Shown one piece after another: positions 21,875 to 32,094 of a stretch of DNA of 64,000 bases (the stretch's first letter is position 1; every line of letters starts with the position of its first letter). Made by a program: the position numbers and the translations under genes. The stretch spans positions 10,726,001-10,790,000 of the forward strand of contig NC_091968.1 in the NCBI RefSeq assembly GCF_036711975.1, written 5' to 3'. A model generated the notes under the pieces. The model was given only the letters and a program-made list of their open reading frames with translations. It searched no databases and was not told the origin of the DNA. The stretch comes from Onthophagus taurus (Eukaryota; Arthropoda; Insecta; Coleoptera; Scarabaeidae).

Positions 21875-24220
21875 TTATTGATTGTTAGTTAGTTTACACA
21901 TCCTCTGCACCGGGGAGTTGGCTAAAACATTGGATCTGCAATTCCTCAAATAAAACTGATTTGTACTACGTGTTGCACGCGTAGGCACCGCGAAAATGAT
22001 CCGCGACAACAACCAACCACAATCCAATTCACCTTGCACTAACTTCTGCAAAAACTTGATGCACTGGTCATCTCTTCTTACGTCTAGTGCAGAAAAATTG
22101 TGACGCCGCAGCAGGGATGCGTAATCCATTCCACGATCCGGGTATGATCCGTCCAGGCGTAGAGACAAATATTTGAGAAATCTCCTCTGAATTCTCTCCA
22201 ATATAAGTCTATGACACACATAATGTGGCGACCAAATTACAGAGCCATATTCCAATTTGGGCAATACAAAGGTCGAAAATAGGGTCTTGTACACACCGAT
22301 ATCAGAAAAAGCACGCGAGGTGCGCAAAACGAAACCAAGCATCCTCGCTGCAGAAGATGCAATATTTTCGATGTGAGGTACAAAACACAATTTGCGGTCA
22401 AAAGTTACTCCCAGATCCTTGATTGTAGATAATTTCTCAAGAAGAACACCTTCTATATAATAAGAAGATGGAAGAGGAGACAGCTTGCGTGTAAAACTAA
22501 CTGCACCGCACTTATTGGCATTAATCTTTAGCTGATAACGGTTACACCATTCCACCAAGACGTCCAAATCCGACTGAAGACTGACAACATCACGGTCCGC
22601 AAAAATAGGTCGGAATAGTTTCAGATCATCCGCATAAGCTAGTACGCTTGATGAAAATTTGTCTAGAAGGTCATTCAAGAAGATAACAAATAGTAGGGGG
22701 CCTAGATTTGAGCCCTGAGGAACACCAGACCTAGCCGTAAACGAGCAAGTGCTTAAGGATAGGTTAATTATTAAATGAAGCGGAACTGCAAAAACTGCAC
22801 AGCAATCACGAATGAAAAATGCAGGAAGATCATCATCACCAGCAGTAAATTTATTAGGTAACCTTTTTAGGAAATGAAGAACCTCTTCTTCGGTGACATC
22901 GGCAACAAATACTGGAGGATACGTAGAGTGTACATCAACCATGTTATAAGCAGAGACACCAGAATATACTCCAGAGAATTGATCTGCAAAAGCATTAACT
23001 ATTTTTTCAGGATCAGTGTAGGTGGACTTATCACGCATCATTTTTCCAGGAAGTCGAGAGGTCGTTGTTTTCTGTCTTATATAATTCCAAAAGTTACGGG
23101 GATCAGAACTAAGCGATTGTTCAGCACTAATAGTAAAGGAAGTATACGCATCAGAGATTTTCTGTTTAGTCAAACATCTCAGTCTTTTATATTCCGCTGA
23201 ATAGAAAGCACTATTGCTTCTCCTCCACTTCCGCCTATAATACTCTTTCAACTTTAATAGCCGCTTAATTTCTGGGGTGTACCAAATAGGGTATGAGGAT
23301 CCCCGACTCAATCTGTTAGGAACAAATAAATCCAAAATCTCATACAACTTTTTATAAAAAGCTCGCAAAGCATCATCCGCATTAACCTCCACATTTAGAA
23401 AAGACCAATCCGTGTAAAGTAGTTTATCATACATGCCAGGAAAGTTGGCTCTTCGAAAATTATATCGACCACCCAAAGACGGAAAGTTCGGCAAACCATC
23501 ATTTGCCGTCAGTAAATTCATTGTAATATCTAAGGCAGGATGGTACTGATCCTCGTAGACGAAGGGACAATCATCATGAACAAGATCAAACTGATGGTCA
23601 GTATTTGTCAGAACCAAATCCAATAGACGATTGTCACAGTTCAGTACATGATTGAGTTGGCGAAGGTCCAGAAAATCACAAAAGTTACGAAATAACTCCG
23701 TTTTTCCACATTTGGTTGACATACCAGGCGCCTTAATATATTCAGGCAAATTAAAATCACCAAGGATAAGGACAGGATAATTCAAAACTTTATGTTCTAG
23801 GGCGTCCAAGAAACATAGTAAATCAGGTTGCGGATTATCAGGAGGTATGTACAACACCACGATATATAAGGTCACAGACCATAAAGAGCACTTGCAAATC
23901 AACACATCGACAAGTGGTACTAAAGTCTGAATGTCTATAGAATCAACCAGCTCAACATCATGATGACTAGCTACAGCAAGCAGAACTCCACCACCTCTGT
24001 TATGTCCAACCAAATCAAACTTACGATCAGCTCGTAAGACTCTGTACTTATCCACGAATAATTCATTAGATCCAAGATCCGAATTTAAATTAGTTTCCGA
24101 TAGAGCAATCAAATCATAGGTACAATCAGAACAATTAACATAAAATTCACGCGTTTTTGTACGAAGACCATTAACATTTTGATAGTATACATTAACAGAT
24201 TGACACATTTTGTTGGGCAA
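21875..24220 (-). CDS. LINE ORF2 with in-frame gap in reverse transcriptase
   Basis: 781 codons, open. The endonuclease has VYYQNVNGLRTK, IALSETNL, GGGVLLAV, LILGDFNLP and YHPALDI. The RT has LPNKFTAGDDDLP, LHLIINLSLSTC, then directly SGVPQGSNLGPLLFVIFLND, VLAYADDLKLF and IKDLGVTFDRKL. The stretch normally found between NLSLSTG and SGVPQGS, about 130-150 residues holding RT motifs 2 to A with the first catalytic aspartate, is missing without loss of frame. So the protein is probably translated in principle but inactive as a polymerase. Confidence 0.85.
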   Translation of the reverse strand: MPNKMCQSVNVYYQNVNGLRTKTREFYVNCSDCTYDLIALSETNLNSDLGSNELFVDKYRVLRADRKFDLVGHNRGGGVLLAVASHHDVELVDSIDIQTLVPLVDVLICKCSLWSVTLYIVVLYIPPDNPQPDLLCFLDALEHKVLNYPVLILGDFNLPEYIKAPGMSTKCGKTELFRNFCDFLDLRQLNHVLNCDNRLLDLVLTNTDHQFDLVHDDCPFVYEDQYHPALDITMNLLTANDGLPNFPSLGGRYNFRRANFPGMYDKLLYTDWSFLNVEVNADDALRAFYKKLYEILDLFVPNRLSRGSSYPIWYTPEIKRLLKLKEYYRRKWRRSNSAFYSAEYKRLRCLTKQKISDAYTSFTISAEQSLSSDPRNFWNYIRQKTTTSRLPGKMMRDKSTYTDPEKIVNAFADQFSGVYSGVSAYNMVDVHSTYPPVFVADVTEEEVLHFLKRLPNKFTAGDDDLPAFFIRDCCAVFAVPLHLIINLSLSTCSFTARSGVPQGSNLGPLLFVIFLNDLLDKFSSSVLAYADDLKLFRPIFADRDVVSLQSDLDVLVEWCNRYQLKINANKCGAVSFTRKLSPLPSSYYIEGVLLEKLSTIKDLGVTFDRKLCFVPHIENIASSAARMLGFVLRTSRAFSDIGVYKTLFSTFVLPKLEYGSVIWSPHYVCHRLILERIQRRFLKYLSLRLDGSYPDRGMDYASLLRRHNFSALDVRRDDQCIKFLQKLVQGELDCGWLLSRIIFAVPTRATRSTNQFYLRNCRSNVLANSPVQRMCKLTNNQ

Positions 24221-24222
24221 AA

Positions 24223-24981
24223 TCAGTTTTCCGAAGCCTTGATAATTGAGGGAATGCCACGGATGTACTTTAGTATCAAATCCTTTTCGCCAGACTCAGT
24301 TCTTGTTTTTAATTCAGTCCTCGCCCTCCTATAAAGATCAACCTGGAAAGGAGTACGATCATTCGAGACAGAGATATTCTTAAATTCATTATGAGATTTC
24401 AAATTCCGCATATTACGAAAAATAAGCTTAAAAGAATTATGATCTGATAATTTTACTGGTATACCCCTAGATCTCGCGGTATTAGAAGCGGCAAATTTAC
24501 CACAGCGAAAAGGCTGAATAATAGGTTCAGTAACCCCCAAATGCGTAAATAGTTTGCTTAGAAAGGCAACATCCGCATCACCTTGTTCTTTCCGTGATAA
24601 ACCGTGGGATTCTGGAATATTATAAATCATCAGATTATTCTTCCTACGCTCGCGTTCCATCACTTCGTGTATAATTTTTTCAGAATCAAAATCAGTTAAA
24701 GAATGTAAAGACGGCGGAGTAACATTTGATTTCAGAGCAGCAATATCCTTCTGGAGAGAGAGTATAACGGCTTTCAGACTGTTTAAGTCATTCCCCAATG
24801 AAACGCACGAGACGCATGAGAAAGAGAGACCCTTCCCCGCATGAACCTTGCGCGCCTCAGCCGCAGAGACATCGACACAACTAATATTAAATATCTTGCT
24901 ACAGACGCAGCACCTCACAGTGCGATGCTGTTCGCACTGGCGATTACAACAGGCACATTTATCCATCAGGCGTATGTCCAC
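24223..24981 (-). CDS. LINE ORF1, zinc-finger RNA-binding protein
   Basis: 252 codons starting MDIRLMDKCACCNRQC. The N-terminus is a PHD-like cysteine array (CACC, CCVCSKIFNISC, CVSC) as in the ORF1 of many insect CR1/jockey-type elements. It is followed by a short coiled-coil stretch (LNSLKAVILSLQKDIAALK) and an RRM-like region (NNLMIYNIPESHGL). It ends two bases before ORF2. It would bind element RNA in the RNP. Intact. Confidence 0.75.
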   Translation of the reverse strand: MDIRLMDKCACCNRQCEQHRTVRCCVCSKIFNISCVDVSAAEARKVHAGKGLSFSCVSCVSLGNDLNSLKAVILSLQKDIAALKSNVTPPSLHSLTDFDSEKIIHEVMERERRKNNLMIYNIPESHGLSRKEQGDADVAFLSKLFTHLGVTEPIIQPFRCGKFAASNTARSRGIPVKLSDHNSFKLIFRNMRNLKSHNEFKNISVSNDRTPFQVDLYRRARTELKTRTESGEKDLILKYIRGIPSIIKASEN

Positions 24982-25379
24982 GACGATCTAAAAGGAAGGA
25001 GAAGGGATAACACTCTTCACACCTGTAGTGCCCGTTACGGTGACTGACAACACAGAAAGGCAGGCCCCGGAGAAGGAAAAAGGATAAAGAGAGAGTCAGG
25101 AGTAGTTCGAAGGAGACAATACACCACCCAGAGTGCGATAGCAAATCAATCCTGTTTCTTACCGAGCAATGAAATCGCTACGATAATCTCAATACCAACC
25201 AAAGCAAATAAACAAATTTAATAAAGACAAGCATTCACCGCTATAATCACTTACTACTTACGGCAACGTGAAGTACGAACATAGACTCACACTTCGGTAA
25301 CAAATATACCTCAGAATAACTAGTCTCACCAAGCAAAACCAAGCAGCAAACACAGCGAATATGACACGTGCACCTCTCA

Positions 25380-25619
25380 CTTGTTCACGCGCTTGAATTG
25401 AAACAACTCATCAAACTCTTCCTCGGTAATTAAACCAATAATTTGATTATGCAATAATTGAAACTGTCTGTAAGTATTTTCTATATCACCAGCACGTGCG
25501 ACAAAAACCAATTCGTCTTCAGGTGCAGTGGTGAGACTGGGGCCACAGCCCAATGTTTCGATAAGTCGATTTAATTCGATGCTTCGACGTAAAAGAATCT
25601 TCGCGAGTTTATCAGCCAT
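25380..25619 (-). pseudogene. BEL gag, N-terminal part
   Basis: Starts MADKLAKILLRRSIELNRLI and runs to FQFKRVNK, where the LINE begins. The family's gag N-terminus is of this length and helix-rich character. The rest follows at 21739. Confidence 0.75.
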
Positions 25620-25966
25620 TGTAAAAACCGAAAGAAAATATCAATACAACTTGTAAATGAAATTTTGGACCAGTCTATATAAATTGCGAAAATTATTGTA
25701 AACAGATTATAAGAATAAATCTCGTTCCAGATGTGAGCGTACAAAAAAGCGGATTTCAAAAATGACAAAGGAGTTCAGAGTGCGTTGTAAATTAATGAAA
25801 ATACGTAAAATTAATAAGAATAACGTATAGGAGCGTCGTAGCGTCGTGCGTCTAGTAGTGTCGATCACCTACTCGGTTCAGTGAAGGACCCAGAAACACG
25901 CTAGCCACTGAAGAAACCAATAGGCGAAAATAACAGAAGCGGAGAAAAAACCAAGAAACGTAACTG
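25620..25966 (-). other. BEL 5' untranslated leader
   Basis: Region between primer site and gag start on the minus strand; no coding frame recognised. Confidence 0.5.
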
Positions 25967-25985
25967 AATCCGGCTCGAAGGACCA
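25967..25985 (-). promoter_or_regulatory. BEL primer binding site for tRNA-Tyr
   Basis: The minus strand reads TGGTCCTTCGAGCCGGATT four bases inside the 5' LTR. Its complement, ending CGGCTCGAAGGACCA, is the 3' end of eukaryotic tRNA-Tyr including CCA. It therefore primes minus-strand DNA synthesis; it is not a tRNA gene. Confidence 0.85.
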
Positions 25986-25989
25986 TTAA

Positions 25990-26458
25990 TGTTCGTACAA
26001 AAAAGGAAAATTGTCGAACTAAAATGCGAGGTGCCGGTTAAAAAAAAAGAAAAAGGATTCAAAAAAATAATTAAATTCTATTAATAAAATCAATACAGCT
26101 TTAATGAGAAAGCGATTGCAATGAATGCAAATCGTGCAATTAATAAAGAAAATTCTAAAGAATGCGAAAGAATGTAAATAAAGGTAAATAAAATAAAAAC
26201 CGTACATACAAGAATGCGGCGAAAATTACACGTGGCGTGGTGGAAATTGAAGGCACACGATGCAGACGATACGGCGACTAGCGGAAGATTGAAATCTTGT
26301 CGATTAAGACTGATAACGACGGAAAGGAAGAGAGACAAAATGCGTCACACGTGCGCTTCAATTTTAAAAACAAAAATATTAACATTTATAAAAGATTGAA
26401 AATACAATAGAAATAAATTTGAATTTAACTGATTTCATTTTCTATTCCGGTAGGAACT
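25990..26458 (-). repeat. BEL 5' LTR
   Basis: 469 bp, near-identical to 13327-13793. Its outermost base is mutated (GGAACT where the other copy has GGAACA), otherwise TG...CA. Confidence 0.9.
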
Positions 26459-26463
26459 CCTAT
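26459..26463. repeat. target duplication of the BEL element, right copy
   Basis: CCTAT, matching 13322-13326. Confidence 0.85.
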
Positions 26464-27645
26464 AAATATAACGAAACATTTTGAATGCCTCTTAATCACT
26501 CTGAAGGGACCTTCATACCTAGGAGACAAGGTAGGTTTAATACCACTGATTTTAACAAATACAAAGTTTGACCTGAACAATTCTTTGTATATAAAAGGTT
26601 TTTGGCTAGAATGTAAGGTTGACTGAACTGGTTTAATGTAAGCAAAAGATTGATGGTTGGGCACGTATAAAGAATTCTCCCGGTAATCTGTGTGGCTGAC
26701 CATATACCAATTCAGCTGATGAACAACCTAAGTCCTCCTTCAGAGATGATCTGAGACCAAGTAGTATTAAAGGTAAGTTATGATTCCACCTAGCGGAATT
26801 ACCTTGGGCAATAATCACTGATTTCAAAGTACGTTGAAATCGTTCTATCATACCGTTACTTTGTGGGTGATAAGCAGATGTGTGTATTTGATGAGTACCC
26901 AAGAGTAATTGGAATTTTGAAAATAATAGTGTTTGGCACGTGAATGATCGTGGTAGGAATACCGAAACGGCTGAAGTAATGCCTGAAAAGAGTATCCGCA
27001 ATAAACGCGGATATTGCAGCATCTGCAATAGATCCTGCAGAGATATCTTTTAGAGGAAAATCCTCTGGTCACCATGTGAAACGCTCAATGACCGTGAGCA
27101 GATAAGTACATCCAAGAGATGGAGCGAGTGGGCCAACCAAACCAATGTGTATGTGTTCAAATCTAACTTTTGGAACTTTGATTTTGAGAATTGGCGATTT
27201 TGTATGCCATTGTATTTTTACTTTCTGGCATTGCAAACATGATTTTGTCCAAATACGAATTTGTTTCGACATATAAGGCCAAAAGAATTTTGTTTTTATT
27301 AAATAAATGGTTGCTCGTATGCCAGGGTGAGATAAACCATGAAATTTTTCTATAACTATTTCTCTAAATTGCTGCGGAATGTAAATTCGTTGAGATTCCG
27401 TTGATATTTCACACCATAATATGATATCAGGTAGCGTTGTGGTTGGTAGCAATAACTGTTAGGGTGCAGTGTGAGTGCAAGAAAATTGTTTATATAATAG
27501 GTTCCACAATTCGATATCTGTGAGTTGAGCTTTGTAAAGTGTAAGTGTGTCGGGGTACTGAGAATTTAGAGATTCAATATTTGTCCTGGACAAAGTGTCT
27601 GCAACAATATTGGAATTTCCCTTAATGTATCTCACATCGGATGTA
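26464..27645 (-). pseudogene. Gypsy pol, RNase H end and integrase
   Basis: In order on the minus strand: VRYIKGNSNIVADTLSRT (RNase H end), FHGLSHPGIRATIYLI and CLQCQKVKIQW (integrase zinc region), FEHIHIGLVGPLAP where the consensus catalytic D is replaced by G, and after shifts TSAYHPQSNGMIERFQRTLK, LGLRSSLKEDLGCSSAELVY and YEGPFRVIKR. The last piece breaks at the BEL target duplication and continues at 13321. RT and gag are not in the window; the 5' side is cut by a mariner fragment at 27646. Confidence 0.8.
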
Positions 27646-27839
27646 TACAGGTTGGTCCATTTAACGTGAGACAAGCGATTATCTCGAAAACGGTTTTACA
27701 TTAAAAAAAAATTCGTTACATCTTAAAAGGTTTTCTTGGCTACTATTTCTGCATGCAGTCGTTACTTCGCGATAAACATTATCCTTAAGGATGCCCCACA
27801 AAAAAAAATCAAGAGGTGTTAAATCAGGTGATCTGGCAG
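27646..27839 (-). pseudogene. mariner-like 3' fragment
   Basis: Minus-strand frame RSPDLTPLDFFLWGILKDNVYREV, the block around the third catalytic Asp of IS630/Tc1/mariner transposases. The terminus TATACAGGTTGGTCCA lies at about 27645-27660. The upstream part is cut off by the hAT element starting at 27840. Confidence 0.75.
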
Positions 27840-30800
27840 CAGAGGCGTAACTAGGGTATGGCAGGCATGGCACGTGCCATGGGCGCCAACTGAAGGAGGG
27901 CGCGAAAAAGCGCCTAATGTATAAATACGCAAATGAAAATAAAAAAATATTTTTATAGATATAAATATGTGTATTAAAAAACTGCGTAGGAAAAAGCACG
28001 CATTCGTTTTTCGTTTGTTTGTCCATGTTCTCTATGCTACTAGCTCTCTTTCTCTGTACAAATGTGATTTTGTATTTGAAAAAAAGAAATGCAGAATAGT
28101 AGCGTGTGTTGTGTTCTGTGCTAAAGCTGTTCGGAATACGGGGAATCCCTGTCGCGTAGCACGTGCATCGGTATTCTATCGTAGGTACGATAAACGAGAA
28201 TCGGTCTCTTTGCAGTCTGTTGCTCAATTTAAAATTCGTTCGCATTTGATTTTCGTTTATACATAGTTGATAGTTTTTCGATCCTGAATAATATCTAAAT
28301 GGCCAGTGTTTTTTTATAAATCTAAGAGATATTAAGGTAAATATATATTTTTATATTTTTTTAAGTAGTTAAAATTGGTTTTAAATTTAAATTCTACTTC
28401 TTGAAGAATATCATATATTTATTCATATGTTTATAAAATTATATTTCGTTATTTTTTAAAAATGGCTGTTAATCAGTGTTCGCGTATTTAAAATAATATT
28501 ATTTCCCGCAAATTGCAAATTATAAATAATTGTTTTCTTTTTTTATACTTTAGAAAATAGTACCTCAGAATTGAGAACTATGAAACGTTCATTTGAGAAT
28601 AAGAAAGAAAGTGGAGCTGCAGGTCGAAAAAGGCGCTTGTTAGAGACAAAAAAAGTAGAAAAAAGCAGCAAAATTTGTAATACGTTTTTTGAAAAATCAG
28701 GCACAAACACAATTTCTTCAGAATGTCTTGAAAATTCTGCAAATTTTAAAGAATTGAAAGATGCTGGGCCAAGTTCAACCGAGAAAGAATTTGATACGAC
28801 ATCTAATGATGCAGAAAAGGTAACTGAAAATATTTTGACAAGGTCTTCAGAGAATTCTAATTCTAGAAAGTATGCTACTTCTGAAGAATTAGAAGATGGG
28901 TTTGACAAAGAAATAGATACTGATGACGTTGAAGTAAATAAAAACTTGATGTCCAAAGACGCAGAAAATTAAAAAATCCCATACTTAGAGCGATTGAAGA
29001 ACACAACATCGGTCTTCTTAAGTTTAGTGAAGAATCGGGAAAGGTAATTGTAACTGATGCGTTGAGAATAGAAATGATAAATCCCGGTTCTAAGTAATTT
29101 CAAAACAGCGAGGGTCCTTTTTTGCCCACTAACAATCGTTCTATGAACAAAATTTGGTTAAAAAAAAATTAGGAAATGGTCTTGGTGAGCAAGTGATGCG
29201 TTCATGGTTAGTTTATTCACCTTCCAAAAAGTCTGCCTTTTGTATTTGCCGTCTTCTTTTTTCCTGGTTCGATAACCAATCTAGTTTGGAGCAAGAAAGC
29301 GGATTTAAGCAATTGAAAGCACTTGAGAGAATGAGTGTTCATGAAAATTCCAAAAATCATCGACAATGCTTTACTCAGTGGAAAGAAATGGAAAGAAATT
29401 TACTTAACAACAGAGGCATAATTGATGCAGAAATTCAAGATCAAATTCAAAGAGAAAGTCAGAAGTGGTGTGATATTTTGAAAAGACTTTTACACTGCAT
29501 CAAATACCTTGGGATACAAAACCTGGCTTTGCGAGGCCACAGAGAGACACTTCAGTCAGATTTTAATACAGGAAATTTACTTGGTTTGTTGAAACTAATT
29601 TCTAATTTTGACCCTGTCGTAAAAGAACACATAAAATTTGCGGAGAGCTATCCTGGATCCACTTCATATCTTTCACCGAAAATACAGAACGAGTTTATTC
29701 ACATCATGGCATCTACTGTTCGTGATAGTTTGCTAGAAAGAATACGTGAAGCAAAGTATTATGGGCTAATGTTTGACTCGACTCCTGTTCAAGCTCATCG
29801 TGAACAAATGTCTGAGGTAGTAAGATATGTTGATATAAATTGATAAAAAAACTGTTCAGATTAAAGAATCATTTCTCGGTTTTTTACCAATAAGCGATAA
29901 GGACGCTGCCAGCTTGGTTCAAGAAATATTGAAACAGTTAGAGAAAGACAATATGAATTTACAAGATTGTAGGTCACAGTGCTATGATAATGCTGCTGTT
30001 ATGGCTGGACACAAGACTGGTGTTCATCAAGAAAATAACAACATGGCAATATTTGTGAATTGTGATTATCATTCCCTCAATTTGGTAGGCGTCCATGCAG
30101 CCAAAGAAGAAGTAATGATGGTAACTTTTCTAAAATCTGACTCTGATACCAGGTGGAGCGCAAAAACGGAATCAGTAAAACCTGTTAACAAATATCTTGA
30201 GCAAATAGTGGAAGTTCTCCAGAACATAATGGACGATGGAAGCGCGACTAGTGAAACTAAAAGCGATGCAAAGGAACTCTATAATCGAATATTAACATAT
30301 GACTTTCTAACGTTGCTAGGGTTTTGGAACAAGATCTTAATTCGTATTGACCGCGTTAAAAAGAGATTGCAGGACCCTAAAATGAACTTTCATGCAGCAG
30401 CTTTAGATTTAAAAGCTCTCCAAAATTATTTTCATGATGAAAGAGAAGTGTTAGTTAGTGATTCACTGAAAGAAGGATTTCGAATTTGCAATGAATGGGA
30501 CATTGAATTTGAAAGACGTCAAAGAAGAAAGAAAAGAATGGATGGCGAAACATCGAGACATGCTGGTTTATCAGCTAAAGAAGAAATGGAAAGAGTTATG
30601 AAAGGGACTGTCGATCGTCTATTCAATGAATTAAAAAGTAGAAGCGTTCGTATACAAGAAATTGATGAAAAATTTGGATTTCTTCTTGATATGGAAGGGT
30701 TGTGTTTTAAAGCCGAAACAAGCTACTTGAAAGAGCCTTGTGAAAAATTTGGAAAAGCCTACAGTTGTGATCTGGATGGGCAAGAATTATATGAAGAAGT

Positions 30801-30890
30801 TTTGGATTTTAGAATGCTGCTAACAAGCTATACCAAAAAAATATCAAGCCCCGAACAATTACTTAATTTTATAGTTCAGTATGGAGATGA
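27840..30890 (+). mobile_element. hAT-type element with ZMYM/TTF zinc finger (hAT-1)
   Basis: Starts with CAGAGGCGTAACTAGGG, a typical hAT terminus, inside the mariner fragment. Encodes a TTF/ZMYM1-like transposase (28571-30890). The C-terminal dimerisation region and right terminus are gone, because a LINE begins at about 30893. The region 27860-28570 is leader sequence without recognisable coding. Confidence 0.7.
28571..30890 (+). pseudogene. hAT-1 transposase, frameshifted
   Basis: Three open stretches. 28571-28972 is a charged N-terminus (KRSFENKKESGAAGRKRR). 28973-29843 has the TTF zinc-finger region with MRSWLVYSPSKKSAFCICRL and HENSKNHRQCFTQW, then FDSTPVQAHREQMSEVVRYVD (RNase H-like first D). 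29860-30890 has CYDNAAVMAGHKTGV, FVNCDYHSLNLVGVHAA and RWSAKTESVKPV. The final ERSFS-type dimerisation block is missing. Frame changes fall near 28972 and 29842. Confidence 0.7.
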
Positions 30891-30892
30891 AA

Positions 30893-31099
30893 ACGGTTGT
30901 CTCTCGGAGCGATTGACTCTCCGTCTGTTCAGATGGATCTTGATTGTGAGTCGATGGCAAACTTTTTTACAGAGCCTCCCCTCATCATCGATGACGTAAC
31001 TACGGCGGCTGCAATTGATGAAATTCTTACCTCTCTTAAATCTTGCTCCTTCTCTCTTACGCTTGTGACCACGACCGATGTAGGTGATGCTTTGACTTA
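30893..31099 (+). pseudogene. jockey-like LINE, piece 1 (pre-RT)
   Basis: Frame 30897-31100 (SVQMDLDCESMANFFT, DDVTTAAAIDEILTSLKSC) is the linker before a jockey-type RT. It is broken at 31099 by a Harbinger MITE and continues at 31822. Confidence 0.65.
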
Positions 31100-31818
31100 A
31101 GCCGGATTTATATTTGTCTGACGTGTCGTGTTGTGACGCGTCAGAACAGTATAGGTTGAAAATATTTACTATGGTGAGATTTATATTTGTGTGTCGCCAT
31201 GTATTGTGGTGCCTTGTGTTGTGTCGCATCAGCAACAATCCCAATGTCCGTCAGAGCAGTGGAGTGGGAAGTGACGCATAACGACAGATCAGACAAGTGT
31301 ACACCTGTCTTATGACTCGTCAGATTTGCGTTTCTTCTTTCTTTCGATATTAAATTTAATTACATTTAACATTATCAGCATCGCTCTCAAGCTCTTTAAC
31401 CAGGCCGTGAAATTCGCCTTTAGCCTCTCTCTTTTTGTTCACTGGATGAACCCAATATCTTCTCCCTTTTTCTTTTTTTTTTAAGAGTTGCCAGTACCAT
31501 AAAATGAATATCAGTAGTATAGCTATGGGCGTTCAGGTAGTGGTGGGGATAAAATGTGATTTCGGACCCCAATGTTAAATCTTATGTGATTTTGGTCCAG
31601 AACGCACATAGCTATACTACTAATATCTTCTTCATAATTTGAATCAGAAAATTCATGGGAAAACATTATAGACCCACGTATGAACTCTCTGAGTGCTACG
31701 ATTGTATTGATTCAAAATATCGCCAGAGTGCGTCAGAACACAACATATAAATGTGAACACTAACCATTACGCCAGAGCGCATAACGGCACAACACGCCAG
31801 ACAAATATAAATCCGGCT
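31100..31818. mobile_element. non-autonomous Harbinger element in the LINE
   Basis: Terminal repeats AGCCGGATTTATATTTGTCT at both ends in inverse orientation, flanked by TTA (31097-31099 and 31819-31821), the usual PIF/Harbinger duplication. On the minus strand about 31380-31480 reads RRYWVHPVNKKREAKGEF and HGLVKEL, the N-terminus of a Harbinger transposase, so this is a deletion derivative. A smaller inverted repeat (TCAGTAGTATAGCTATG) lies at 31511-31627. Confidence 0.85.
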
Positions 31819-31821
31819 TTA

Positions 31822-32094
31822 TTCGAAGTCCCCTTGAGTGGGTTCTGATGGTATGCGTCTCAACCTTCTTTTTCCTATCTTGGATATAGTACTTCCTCCC
31901 TTAACTCATATCTTCAACTTTTCTTTTGAGCGGTCTTTATTTCCCTCTGCCTGGAAAGTTGCTCATGTCGTTCCCATACCCAAATCCAAGTCCTCTTCAT
32001 GTAACACTGATTTCTGTCCGATTTCAATTTTATCCGTACTATCAAAAGCTTTTGAACGCTTAGTTTATTTACAGGTTTAAGGATTTCTAGAGAG
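31822..32094 (+). pseudogene. jockey-like LINE, piece 2 (RT N-terminal)
   Basis: Reads GSDGMRLNLLFPILD, FNFSFERSLFPSAWKVAHVV and PISILSVLSKAFERLV, RT motifs 0-2. It breaks at 32094 where the LTR-like insert begins. Confidence 0.75.

Larger units (their letters stand above)
21740..25379 (-). mobile_element. jockey/CR1-like LINE inside BEL gag
   Basis: Minus-strand non-LTR retrotransposon of 3.6 kb with 5' UTR (24982-25379), ORF1, ORF2 and a 3' tail of TTA repeats (21741-21762, read as ATTATTATT on the minus strand) after AATAAAGTG. The gag codons on the two sides (NK and EHD) are directly adjacent once it is discounted. I saw no clear target duplication. Confidence 0.85.
13327..26458 (-). mobile_element. 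BEL/Pao LTR retrotransposon with two later insertions
   Basis: Complete element on the minus strand: 5' LTR 25990-26458, primer site, gag, protease, RT, RNase H, integrase, 3' LTR 13327-13793, flanked by CCTAT on both sides. The LTRs differ at only about 2 percent of positions by eye, so the insertion is fairly recent. About 6.6 of its 13.1 kb are later insertions: a Harbinger element (14366-17383) in pol and a LINE (21740-25379) in gag. Without them it would be about 6.5 kb, normal for the group. The coding frames also carry stops and frameshifts, so the copy is dead. Confidence 0.9.

Noticed and set aside
22874..23200. Plus-strand frame within the LINE
   Set aside because: Antisense shadow of the intact ORF2.
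25967..25985. tRNA-Tyr 3' end on the plus strand
   Set aside because: Only the last 19 bases plus CCA are present and they lie beside an LTR; genomic tRNA genes do not encode CCA. It is a primer binding site.
27967..28266. 99-codon frame at the hAT-1 left side
   Set aside because: No recognisable domain; lies in the hAT leader and shows no family similarity that I could see.
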